This document shows, piece by piece, positions 37,373 to 49,445 of a stretch of 64,000 nt of DNA. The translations under genes and the position numbers were made by a program. Location: positions 744,001 to 808,000 of the forward strand of contig JAKNDB010000079.1 of the NCBI GenBank assembly GCA_024305405.1, read 5' to 3'. The notes under the pieces are model-generated. The model did not search any database and was not told the DNA's origin. It saw only the letters and a program-made list of their open reading frames with translations. The DNA comes from Dirofilaria immitis. Lineage: Eukaryota > Nematoda > Chromadorea > Rhabditida > Onchocercidae. Numbering within the stretch: position 1 is the first letter of the stretch; each line of letters starts with the position of its first letter.

Positions 37373-40300
37373 TTAAAGAACAAAAACACGCAGAAGTTGA
37401 TTAGCTGGATAAATTTCTCCCGTTCTTGGACAAACGATTTCATCTGAGGTATTAAGCAACTTCTCGATTGAATTTGCACCATAAACATAACCATTTGGTA
37501 ACATAAACGGTTCATTGTCATCATCCATTGGTTCTCCCGAATAAGCACACATTAATCTGTAAACAATAGTCTTAAAAAAATTCATTCCAAAATGATCTTC
37601 AAACACACAACGCGTTTTCCGTAGAATTACCAGAAAAGACAATGCTGCTATTTATTCAGTGAAAAAAATTAAACAAATAGTGAATGAAACAAAATGGTTT
37701 AATAATTAATAACTTCTTCCGAGATCTTGAATATTACACATAAAGAATTTTACAGAAAAAGGATATCCTATTGCTGGAATGAATTATAATTCAGTAATAA
37801 GATATTCATTGCTCAGCATTAGTTATGCACACAAAAATAATGACTCATATCACTTTTATTTTAGCAGGAAAAAAGCTAATATCTGAGATATTGTTTACTA
37901 ATCTATCTTCCAATACATTTTATTCGCAAATATATATCTTATTTATTTTTCAATAAGGTGAAGAGAAAATTTAAGCAAATTAGAAATAATTATTCATTAA
38001 CACATTAAAAAATTAAACATATAACTTACCTTGAATTAGAAACATGAGAGTGGGGTAGGTCTTCTGCAAGTTCGTACATATCAGGACGACAAGTTGGACA
38101 ACGAGAATCTGGATCCGGATGACACTGTGGACTCTTGTAAGCTGACAATCCCATACATAAACAGGCGTTAAAAGATGAATAATCCATAAGCTAAATAATT
38201 TAAACTTAAGCAACAATCACATAGACATCAAATACTGAAAGAAGCGGTGTTATAATTCATAATGCAATAATCACTACAGTACTGTTAAATCCAGCAACAA
38301 CTGAATAATTTAGTTTTACCAACATTGTATATTTAGAATTTATAAATCTGATTCAACAGCAACTTTCTCTTCATTGTTAAAACGTTATTGAAATAATTGT
38401 TTTCCTATAATATTGTTTGAGATAAACCAACTTTATATACACGAGCATTCTCTTGTTTGAACAGCTCAATCAGCTGATCCCAGCGTTTATCACTAAAATA
38501 TTCGTCGTAAGCACGACTTTTGGATGGAATTCCGAAGCCAATGAGACCCATAACCTTTAAGAAAAAAAGTGAAATATAAAAAGGGTAATGATTTGACGGA
38601 ATGTTTCATTGCTTGATTTAGCATTCCATTTTAAAGTGCAAACATAATTTCAAAAACATCAATCATAATGTAGAAACAACTGATTTAACAAAAAGAAAAA
38701 AAAGTTGCCACTACTTCATGAAAATATCAATAAGAAAAATCACAGATTATCGGATATCGGATACGGAAAATTTGAAAAGAATAAATTCTAAAGTTTTTTC
38801 AATTAAATTGAATATATTTAACGTTTTCTTTATTCATCAAATTAATCATTCTCTAAAAATTTCTACCCAAATTTCAACAGCTTCAAAATTGAAGGATAAG
38901 GAGACTTCTCATTTTATTCTTCCTCATCTTTTTATACTACATTTCACCAAAAAATTTCTTTAATCTCATTCAACAAAGATAGTGACTTACTTTTACCACT
39001 TGTTCGCTCCATTGATCTTTTGGCAAGTTAGCTAAAAATTTCCTGGCATAATGCACGGCCTCTAAACGTTCCCCTGAAATAACAATTTTTTTTCTTCTCA
39101 TAGGTCCAATAAATTATACACGTATGGCAGAATTCGAAACATACCGCAATCCCTATCTTTAGTGCGTTAAAATACATCGGTGAGCAAGATCAATTGAAGG
39201 TGACTTAATTCTTTTTCAAATTTTCCCAAAAATAAGAAATCAATTTTTGTAGTTGTACAATTTTTTCAGCGATATAATCGATACATTGAGAATTCTTTTT
39301 CTCAGTCCAGAAATTCTATAACTAAAACTAGCAAAAATATATGCGAGATACAAAAAACTTACCTCGCCGTACCAATTCAATGCAATCCTGCAAACGAACC
39401 ATTGTTTCAAGAGTACTTTTCAAACGACGTAACTTTGACCTATTATCAGCAATCCATTCCAAGCATCGATCGGTTTCATGGCGCGATAAGCTATCTTCTA
39501 CCTGCAAGGCCTTCATAAAAAATACAAAAATACCGTTTTCATCACATTAAATTATTCTTAATTGGAAAATCAAATCAAACATTATCAATCAAAAAATATA
39601 TATAATTACGCAACATCGAAGTAAAAACTAAAAAGAGTTCCAATTACCTGCTTCGCAATCATGAAAACGGTTTTATTACACATGTCTTCTACATTCGCTT
39701 GCTCCGCTAGCTTTTGCGCAGTTTCAAAATAACCCGAACGTAGTAAATAATCGATAATCAAGCGACTGATGCGTTGGCTACGCCAAGTTTCCTGTTTTAA
39801 AGCATCCGTAGTATTAGCCTGAAAATTATCATTTCTTACTTTGGAACTCCAGCTAAACTGATTCCTCGGTATCTACCTAATATTGAGCTCAAACTAGTGC
39901 GAATGTCAAATATTGCCACCGTTTACTTATTGTATATTAGAAATATACTTAGTCACTGGAAGAATTTCGGCGTTCTTTAGGCTCTAAAAGCTCCTCGATC
40001 AACTTTTGAGATGGATACCAGTTTTGACAAATGTTCTTGCCGAAATTAGCAAGCGTTGTTATCACAATGTTTAGTACATCCATAATTTGCTTCAATTCAG
40101 TCTTAGTTTTTGATGCATGTTATTACCTCGTTAATTTATCTTATCCTTTTCCACCTTCAACACTACATCAAAAAAATTAATGACCTGCTGTAAATATTTA
40201 ACTCGCGTATCTAAGAGATCAATCAATTCTATTTCTTCGTCAGTGATTTGCTTGAATGCACTAAAGAGCTCTTCAAAGCGTCCAAAATAAGTATCCATTT

Positions 40301-41139
40301 TTCTTTAACCTGCAATTTCACAAATTTGGATGGAAATTTAATGTATTGTAAAAGTTATATGCCGGAATAATAAAAAAATCGCACTGAATATGAGTAATCA
40401 TTAGCAAAATATAGATTTCAAAAAATTCATTGATTTCATCTTTTTTTCGCTCTTTTTCGCTATTATTCTATTATCCTTCAACCTATTCATTTTCTTTCAC
40501 AATAGAGGCAAACGGATCTTTGTTGGTCTCTGATTCTGTTTCTATATGAAATCAAAATAAAGAGCCTTTCCAATGAACATATATCAAGATGTAACTGTAA
40601 TATAAGAATTAAGCTAAACATTTCAATCAAATAATATTTGTCATCAATTAAAAAGCTTATTAAACAATACGTTAATAGATTATTTCGGTAATGATGTTAC
40701 TTTTTATGAAAATCAAATATACAAAAGTTATGAGTGAAAAAAATTAAAAACTTACTTCACGTTTATAAATGGGTTTAGTTCCGTCACCTTTCATAGCTTT
40801 TGCTACTAAATCAGCACTTTCTTTCAGAAAATGATTGTTTTTTCCATTGTTTTTTGTGAGGAACGAAATCGTTTATTGAACAATTCATATGGTACTTTCA
40901 GTGACGTATATTCGAGCGCTGTGATTTCATCTGGCTTTAACGGCTCCGAACTTTGGGCTAAACATGTAAAATTGTTAATTGCTGAACATAAATCAATAAT
41001 AAGGAATCAGAAAATAAACAAAAGGCAATTTATTATTTTTCCATGTATTTAGATAGATTTATTGTTACATAATGAAAATAAATCAATAACAAGTATTACG
41101 TGAACTTGAATCCTGAGATGGTGAACTGGAGGACATCAT
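37373..41139 (-). CDS. MAEA: MAEA, GID/CTLH E3 ubiquitin ligase subunit
   Basis: Exons (minus): 41139-41100, 40957-40756, 39818-39648, 39501-39363, 39073-38991, 38554-38432, 38190-38030 and 37556-37373, about 367 residues (human 396). Order: a Ser-rich start; YTSLKVPYELFNKRFRSSQK, the MAEA-specific LKVPYE.LNKRFR segment; LisH (SRLIIDYLLRSGYFETAQKL); CTLH (SLSRHETDRCLEWIADNR and the following helices); CRA-like YFSDKRWDQLIELFKQEN; then the degenerate RING with CPTCRPDM, CAYSGEPMDDDN, MLPNGYVYG and CPRTGEIY. MAEA pairs with RMND5 to form the catalytic RING dimer of the CTLH complex (yeast Gid9). Exon 2 is one base short (near 40830, a TTTT run), giving TGA in the raw frame. The intron between exons 2 and 3 contains the small gene at 39949-40298. 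A trans-splice-like acceptor lies just upstream of the ATG. Confidence 0.93.
39949..40298 (-). CDS. Unrecognised 88-residue protein inside a MAEA intron
   Basis: ATG at 40298. Exon 1 is 40298-40185, then an 83-bp GT-AG intron, then exon 2 at 40101-39949 ending in TAA. Both exons join in phase 0. It begins MDTYFGRFEELFSAFKQITD, continues with an acidic helical stretch (IELIDLLDTRVKYLQQ) and ends IEELLEPKERRNSSSD. A TTGCAG acceptor 11 bases before the ATG suits independent trans-splicing. It lies on the same strand within the intron between MAEA exons 2 and 3, which join in phase without it and give a normal MAEA length. Alternatively these are extra MAEA coiled-coil exons: a donor-like TAAGTATA sits at the stop, and one inserted G would turn it into a splice donor. 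No family recognised; helical, no signal peptide or membrane segment. Confidence 0.5.
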
Positions 41140-41639
41140 AGATTTCTTTTAATATATACAATTTTCTTCCCTTCTAGCTCTCGCCAAAAAAAAACTAACA
41201 CCTGCAAATAAATTGCAAATAAGAATGTAAAATAATCTGTTCTTATTAATCTCATAGATAATAATTTATTTTTATCAAATCTCAGAGAGGTTTCACGTGA
41301 ATCCTGACGTGAATATTACCAAAAGACATTTAATAGCTTTCCATAAAAGTTGACGTAAATTTTACAAAGTGGTATTTCGGATATCTTAAAAAGTTATTAG
41401 ATTTAGACATTCATTAGCATATCTCGAGAAAACAAAGCAGAAAAAAAAATAATAATATGGCAATACGGCAAGTAAGTTTCAATGGATCTAGTAATTATTA
41501 CGTAAAACCCTCTGAGATGTAATAATTATAACATAATACTTGATTCGGATTTAATCAATTGTCACGTAATACCTTAATTGGTAAAATTATGTAAAAATAA
41601 TAATGTGAAGCCAATTCACGTTTCTATCTCATAAATCAG

Positions 41640-41725
41640 GCAGAAGCCCAAATACCGGGAAGGAAACCGCGACTGCTTCAACTATGTCCGCGGAAAGTCC
41701 GGGTTATCAAATGAGTTAATCCATA
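41640..41725 (+). other. GC-rich island upstream of MAEA
   Basis: About 80 bp of roughly even base composition in AT-rich surroundings. It contains CCGCGAC...GTCCGCGG, able to form a stem, directly followed by GGAAAGTCCGGG, which fits the RNase P RNA CR-I consensus GGAANNUCNGNG. All three plus frames are open across most of it, so a short exon is also possible, with an acceptor ATAAATCAG before it and an ATGTCCGCGG start. No partner CR-V or closing helix was found downstream by eye. The function is not assigned. Confidence 0.35.
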
Positions 41726-42094
41726 TTACACAAAATGTCAAAAAAAACTGCAGCATACTGATTGCAGACTTTTGTTTTAAAAGTTATAGTACTTAATGCA
41801 GCATAATAGTTACTCTGAAATTATTTTATAATAATAATATTCATAAACGTAGTTAATTTAGACGCACGTGGATAATATTTTTTCACGTGGATAAACAAGC
41901 GATACATTTCATCGGTACTGAAACAATAGTCATTGAACGATTATACGTGTACCTGTCGAAATATATACTTGCCCAATAATTTTTGTTGCTGAATGGAATC
42001 TAAATTAAGTGACATCTTCGAAAGAGAAGGAATAATATTTGACCTGATAGAAGAATTTAGGTCAGCCATTTCGTATTTTAGACTTTAGCACTTT

Positions 42095-42175
42095 CTCCTA
42101 TCGCTCTTTTTCTTTCTTTCTTTCTTCTTCTCTCTTTCTAACTCTCTCCTCCCTTTCTCTCTCTCTCTCTTTGTC
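42095..42175 (+). repeat. Polypyrimidine CTTT/CT tract
   Basis: TTTCTTTCTTTCTTTCTTCT followed by CT-rich sequence, ending about 130 bp before the ATT array. Confidence 0.85.
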
Positions 42176-42304
42176 TTCGTTTTTAATGTTTGTTTCATAA
42201 GAAAATTTTATAAAAATATAAAAAACTTTGCATTTTTATAAAAGATGAAGAATAATCAAAAGAATTCGTTAAAATTATAAAAAAAAATGTAAAATACATT
42301 TTTA

Positions 42305-43136
<832 letters not shown>

Positions 43137-43139
43137 CAT

Positions 43140-44241
43140 AAATGATATGTATGATAATTCCGTATAACATATTCTTCACGGCGCTGCTCTAAATTGAAAT
43201 ACGTGATTAACGTAAGATCATTAAAAATAGGAATTATATATTAATATCTTTAATATTCAATTTTGATTACAAAAAATTAACGCAATTGATTAATTTTATA
43301 TATATGGATGATATTGTTGATAGTTTCAGAGAAACGTATCTTCTACGGTATTGCTATACATACGTAAAGTAGAAATACGTAATTTACGTAGAAATAAGAA
43401 TCTATGCTATGATAAAGAATTTATATGACAAAAAAATATGAATCTATATTATGATTAACAGTAGTATTCTAATGAATACAAAGTGTAATTTTAAATCATC
43501 ATCAAATTATATAAATAATTTATATAAAATTAAAACACTTAATGATATTCTCAAGTTATAAATAATTTCACAAGAGTTTGATAAATTCTTGATAAAGTTA
43601 AAATAATTTAAAAGGATTGACTATATTGTGAAAATGAATACTACTACTAAGCATTTATATTTGCTTGTAGCTATGACAACCAAAATTTATATTCTCTAAA
43701 CAACGGAAGATTCTATAATTCCTTAGCTATAACTTTCTTCAATTCATATCTATAATTATCGTATTCATTGAAATTATCTTCTTTTATATGATAGAATTCA
43801 TTTTTATTCGAATATTTCTAATAAATTTTCTATTCTTCAAGTTTTTTTCGAAATTTCCGCACCTTTCATTAATACATCTATAATTAGCACATCCTTTAAA
43901 ATTATCGTTCTTTTCTATGATATAATTCATTCGTTTAAACATTTTAATGAGTTATCTGTTCTTTAAGCTGTTCTTTCAGAATTTCATGGATTGTGACGTA
44001 TAAGATGATGCTGTAATTTGTACTGTATCGCATTACCGTGTTTTATACGGTATCGTCTTACCGTGTTAATTTATCGGTATCGTCTCCTCGTCTTATAGGA
44101 AATTATGTACAGTTTTCGTTAATTCAGATATGATAATTAGTATGTCGGTTAAAATCACGAAAAATTTGTGGATATAATTCATTTATTTGAACATTTTAAC
44201 AAGTCTTCTGTTTTCTAAGTTGTTCTTTTACAATTTCCCAG
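43140..44241. other. Upstream region of the GPCR gene with tandem-like blocks
   Basis: Holds three related blocks of roughly 130 bp (about 43720-43855, 43860-43987 and 44110-44243), each containing ATTCATT..TT.GAA.ATTT...TTCT.AAG.T.TTC, and a roughly 29-bp repeat TATCGTCTTACCGTGTT (44020-44095). The last block ends TTTACAATTTCCCAG, which serves as the splice acceptor just before the GPCR start. Confidence 0.6.
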
Positions 44242-44251
44242 ATGAACAACT

Positions 44252-47200
44252 ATGGAATATGTTTTGCAAGAAAGTACTGTAGCCAATACTGTACGAAATC
44301 ATGCTGGTAGTCTACAGACAACAACAATCATTTTACTTACATTATTTGCTATGATTTCTACTTTATTCAATATTATCCTATTGATTACAATACTTTTAAG
44401 GTTTATAATTTTAAACTTAAAACTTATATGTTCACATTAGCACTAACTCAAATTTATAAATTTGGAAAATCGTAGAATTATTTTTTATGGACTAAAATAT
44501 GAATATTCATTAAAATGCAATGCATTCGTTGTTGCCCAAGTTATTCAGTCATTTATTCAGGCTCTTTTATGAGCGAAAAAGGGACAGATTTATTCACTTG
44601 GCTTAATTTAGGATTAGAACAGAATGCAGTAACAGATAAAGTATGACAATGTGACAAATGTACAATAGGCTATAATCGATGTTTTCATTAAGTTTCTATT
44701 TCTATTTCAACATTTTTTTAACATTTATTAATTGATTACCTTTACAGCCGAAAACTTCGTTCAATTCAGTTTTTCATATTATTTTGTAATTTTACTGTAT
44801 TGAATATATTTGATGCATTATCCGGTATGTTTATTCCACTTTTATTTATTATCAATAATAATTGGTTGTTCGATATGACATTATGTCGTTTGAACGCAAC
44901 ACTTGAACAGGTAAATCTCGGGATATTCAAATGAAAAAGGGAGAAATAATGGTGATATTATAAAAAATTATGCGGAATATATTCTTAAAAAACTTCACAT
45001 ACGCGTAGATAACGCTATCATGCTATAACTGATTGTTTAATTTGTTGATATTATCCTGATCAGGAAGAAAACATTTATAGCTTAAAAGTTTTATAAATGA
45101 ATTATATCAGAAATCTGATTAAAATCAAATTTTTGAAGCCCGATGATGACCAAATTTTGAACTATTGTAATAATTAATTAAAATAAAATTTATCATAATA
45201 TTAAGTCATTTTTAATTCATTATAAATAATCGATGGTGCATTCGATCATTACCATCCAAATATTTTGGGAAGCAAAAAAATTTTTGAAATTAAAATTATT
45301 ATACAACAAATACAGTAGAAGGTAGTAACATAATAAATGCAGTACAATGTACGAATACATTAATAGAATGAAAGAATTACGGTAACTGTATTGTTATGTT
45401 AGATTAAATTTTTCCGGAAATTATTTTCTTAACATTTTTATTTTTCTTAAGAATTCAATTTTCAAAGTTTTTCAAATTTTTTAACTGTATTAAAGTTTTT
45501 AAACATTTCAATTATTTTTTCACAACATTTGCATATTACCGTATTCGTATATTAGATATATGAGTTTATCTGTATAGTTTTAATTAATAACTAGCAAAAA
45601 TATTGATATTAAAAATTTATAAAATTACAGTTTATTAATATGGAATTGTTAATGGGTCTGATGATAATGGCTATCGAGCGTTCTATCATATTATATTTTC
45701 CAAATCAAATAATCTTCAGAAACTGCCAAACATTAGCCTATGTTGTTGTTTTATGGATAATAGGTATTTGTTTAGCTATACCTGTGCTTACACATAGTAT
45801 ACCTGTTAAACCCAATGAATTTCGATATAATTGTGATATCGACAGGTTGGCATTTTCAATTAATTTATAATATTAATTACACCAAAAGTAGAGTAACAAT
45901 TCATATTCGTTTGTAAGACTTTCCAAACTTTTAATACATTAAAGCATTTCAGGGTGTTTAAGTTTCACTATTACATCATTTCTCCTATCACAATTTGCTA
46001 CGCTAAAATATTTCAGGATTCAGACCTTATTCTTACACCAGACCATTTTGTACTCGAATTTGGTAAACTAAAATATTTCAGTTCCTACGTCTTAATTCCG
46101 CATTGCATCTTTTTCTCTCAATTTGCAAGCTGGAATATTTGAAGACTTAGGAGTTATTAACGCTTCTTTTTTTTTTCTAGGTTTAAAAGACAATAGAGGA
46201 TAAATATTCAACCAGACTATAACTTCTTGAATTTAGTAGATGTCATTTTCTCGACTTCCTGAATGATTGATATGACGTAGAAAGAAAAGAGAAAAATTTA
46301 TTAATTTCAGATTGGGTATATTGCAAAATTGTGACAAACTGATAAACATTTGAAAGATAACACTTAACTTCGATAAGTTCATGTAAAGAACAAAAAGGAA
46401 GATTAATTACGGGAAAAATTAATCTTTGTGTTTATTAACTGAATAAAAAATAAGAAAAAATTGCTTAAATTACAGTTTATTTAATATATTTCTCAATTAT
46501 TTATTAGTTTTAAATGATACTAAATTTCGTAAAAATTTAGAATTGAAAATTTTCGTTGTAATAATATTTAAAATATTTTATTAAATTTGAATGAAATCTA
46601 TTAGCTTAAATTATGTATATTTTATGAAAATTTTTCATAAAATTTACAAATATTTCTTAAATCTATTCAAATTAAATTCAAATTTGAATAAATTACTTTA
46701 ATAATTTGTAAATTTTTAGAAAAAATTCGAAGAAATTGTAATTTAAATTATGACAAATTAGATTATTTATTTGAATTATAATAAATTAAATTAAATAAAT
46801 GAATTATTGGTAAAAGAAAAAATTAGCTTAATAAATAAATGTTTAATTATCTTATGTAAACTTGTGAAATTTTGCAGTGGACTTCCAATCTCATATCCGA
46901 TTGCATGCATATTAATTTATAGCAGTTGTCTTATTATCATATTGATTTGTTTTGCGGCGCTTTTGTCGCGTAATAATCAACGTCGCGATCAATCATTACC
47001 GATGAAATCACAGGAAAATTCAGTATTTGTTCGACAGACTCTTAATCATGATTATCAAAGTTTTTCAAAACTTATTTTACTTCTTATCATTTTATTTATC
47101 CTATTTGATGGACCGTATATTATATTGAATATCCTCATGCAGGTAAATTCTCGATTTTTTTAATTCGAATTCTAAAACTTTTTTTTGCAAAAAAATACAT

Positions 47201-47994
47201 TCATAGCATGGCATTTAGTAATATGTATCTTATCGGATTCATCGATGGATTTTTGATAATTTATCATTTCTATTTTAATTATCATTTATCTTAACATCAT
47301 GATAAAACTTTATGTCTCCATCTTTCTTTTTAAAAAGAAATTTTTCTTGAATGTACTTTTTTAAATTTTTAAAACTTTTATAATTTTTGCTATGATCATA
47401 AAACTTATTTTATAATATAAATAGACTATTTATTAAGATGTGATAGATAAATGTGATAAGCTTAATTTTTTCAAATCTAATCTAATCGAAAAGTATTTCT
47501 AAGTGCTCAAACTCAATAATAGTTGAAATTAGTTTTCAAGTATTTAAATCTAATCTTTAAATGTAGTTTAATTTTTCCCTCAATTTAAGTCTAGTGAGTG
47601 ATCCTAATTTTTAAATGTTTAAATCAAACAGTAGTTTGGATCTAAACCTAATTTTAAAGTCTAATTTAGCTATTCCTATTCATAATTATTGATTATGAAT
47701 GAATGATAATATTCAAATTAATATATTTCATCGATTTCAGATTCGAAATAGTAATGAAATATTGAAGGATAATTATATATTCAGGATACCACAAGATGCA
47801 AATATAATCCTGAATTGGTTACGCTTGATGTATCCACTAATAGCACCAAGTCTGGTAATTTTTATATCTCAGCTTTTTTTATATAATAAATTATTTCCGA
47901 TTAATTTATTAATTTTAATTAATTATAGATGTATGGAACATGCGCTGAAATTTGGCTTAACCTGCGACAATATATATTTTGTAATTCTAATTAA
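44252..47994 (+). CDS. Rhodopsin-like G-protein-coupled receptor (orphan)
   Basis: Six exons with canonical introns and matching phases: 44252-44400, 44748-44910, 45631-45845, 46878-47142, 47741-47854 and 47929-47994, giving 323 residues without a frame break. Seven membrane segments are visible. TM2 has NIFDALSGMFIPL with D72 at the conserved 2.50 position. C96 lies 24 residues before ERS (120-122), the E/DRY equivalent, as expected for TM3. TM4 contains W (VVVLWIIGICLAIPVL). A loop Cys (RYNCDIDR) can pair with C96. TM5 contains YP (ISYPIACILI). TM6 is LILLLIILFILFDGPYIILN without the usual CWxP. TM7 has LMYPLIAPSLMYG in place of NPxxY. The ligand is unknown; the form is that of nematode orphan class A receptors. 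An ATG at 44242 is out of frame, so 44252 was chosen. Confidence 0.9.
45945..46142 (+). repeat. Intronic repeat carrying TTTCAG acceptors
   Basis: Within GPCR intron 3, three degenerate copies of about 70 bp each end in a splice-acceptor-like motif: AAGCATTTCAG at about 45954, CTAAAATATTTCAG at about 46016 and CTAAAATATTTCAG at about 46081. A fourth partial copy ends GGAATATTTGAAG. The true acceptor lies about 800 bp downstream. Confidence 0.55.
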
Positions 47995-49190
47995 AAGATT
48001 ATCAAATGAAAAGGTTTTTTGCTTGATTTCGAAAAATTTTTGTGAAAAAATTTTCGAAAATATTTGTAAAATTTTAATTTTAACAAATGTTTTTATAAAA
48101 TTTGCAAAAATATTCATAATAATTTAATTTCAATAAATTTTTCGGGAAAAAATTTGGGAAGATATGTAAAAAATTTTAATTTTAATAAATTTTTATAAAA
48201 AATTTTGCATTCCGTATATTATATTTAAAATTAAACTAATTGTAAATTTTTTTCTTTTCTTTTTTATTTTCTTTTTTCGTTAAATTAAACTTATTTATGC
48301 AATATTTTTTCGATTTCAAAAATTCATCTCATTTAATAATTTTGATACAAACATTTACAATTTATCAGATATCAATTTCTAATCTGCTAAAGGTAGCATG
48401 ATAATTGATAAAACAAATTTTACATGACAAGAAAATATTGAAATAACTTTTTGATCCCTCTTTTTATCAATCCTCATTCCAATTTTACGCAATTTTCTTG
48501 AATTTTTATGGTTCTTCAAGGGATAGTTAGTGAATTAAATAAAAGTTAAAAAAACTTGTTCGTATTTATTTTCACGCTTTCATTTATTCTATTGCGTATC
48601 ATTTTCATTTAAGCATAATTATGACTACGTATGCTAGAAGTTAAAATTATATTTGTAATTTAATTTCTTTTAGCTTTATTAGATTGACATTGCTTTTCTT
48701 ATGAACTTGACGACACATACTGCAAGTTAAACATTCTACCTAATCGCTAACTCAGTTTAATTATATTAGGTTGACCTCATTAGGTCATTAGATCATTATT
48801 AATTTTCTTGGGAGTTTAACGGTGTTATTGCAATTAAGCATTTCGTTTAATTGCTAATTATTCGGATCAAACAGGCATTTCGAATTGAACAATTTTAAAA
48901 ATTCATATCAACAAATACTTATCAGATTTATTGTAGGAAATTTTATAGATACCAAGGAAGCAACAGCTACTGATAATTATAAAATGATTAGCATATACTC
49001 GAATCGAAAGTGACACAGTGAAAAAGTCTCTAATCTTTTATTTATAAATAGTGATATGATATGATAATATCTCTAGTAATTGAATATGATACAAAAAATT
49101 TTACCTTTTACCGGTAGTACTGATATGATTGGAAAAGAAAATAGTATCTTTTATAAATACTGATATGATATGATAATAATATGTACTTAA
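47995..49190. other. AT-rich region 3' of the GPCR gene
   Basis: Contains a roughly 95-bp degenerate duplication (about 48030-48115 and 48125-48215; AAAATTTTAATTTTAA.AAAT shared). No further gene is seen. The ORF at 47923-48117 (-) is antisense to this AT-rich repeat. Confidence 0.5.
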
Positions 49191-49204
49191 AAAATATGTA
49201 AAAT

Positions 49205-49290
49205 CTGTTAATTAATTCAGAAGTGACAAAGGATGAAAAAACAAAAATTTTGGAATGTCCGGTATTAGTAGGACAACAAACGATCCGATA
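49205..49290 (+). ncRNA. Possible decayed SL RNA gene
   Basis: AAAATTTTGGAATGTCC followed by GGTATTAGTAGGAC resembles the Sm site plus the 3' hairpin of a nematode SL RNA (the GTCC/GGAC arms pair). TGTTAATTAATTCAGAAGTGA about 40 bases upstream could be a worn SL1 leader. It sits about 50-130 bp upstream of the 5S-like sequence, in the arrangement of 5S-SL repeat units. The evidence is weak on its own. Confidence 0.3.
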
Positions 49291-49336
49291 TGAGTAGTAA
49301 ACGATACAATGGTGGGAATTAAAATCTTGCTAGGAT

Positions 49337-49445
49337 GTCTACGACCATGCTACACGACATCTCGTCCGATCTGTCAAGCTAAGCAACGTTGTGCCTTGAT
49401 TAGTACTGGATCGGAAATGGCCTGGGAACACCAGGTGTTGTAGTT
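49337..49445 (+). rRNA. 5S rRNA-like pseudogene
   Basis: About 109 bases from GTCTACGACCATGCTA to CCAGGTGTTGTAG are clearly 5S rRNA, including GACATCTCGTCCGATCTGTC, AAGCAACGTTG, TTAGTACTGGATCGGA and GGCCTGGGAACACCAGG. Compared with the usual 119 or so bases it lacks about 9 bases after GACCATGCTAC, and one T in the TACTTGGATC box. The closing stem is weak: the 5' end GTCTAC faces GTAGTT. T-rich sequence follows and could have served as a Pol III terminator. A single degraded copy outside an array suggests a pseudogene or relic of a 5S-SL repeat. Confidence 0.85.

Noticed and set aside
37373..37642. 89-residue ORF as a stand-alone gene
   Set aside because: It is the last MAEA exon plus intron sequence. 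The first 28 or so residues are intronic.
47699..48127. 142-codon ORF as one protein
   Set aside because: Only part is GPCR exon 5; the rest is intron and AT-rich 3' sequence in the wrong frame.
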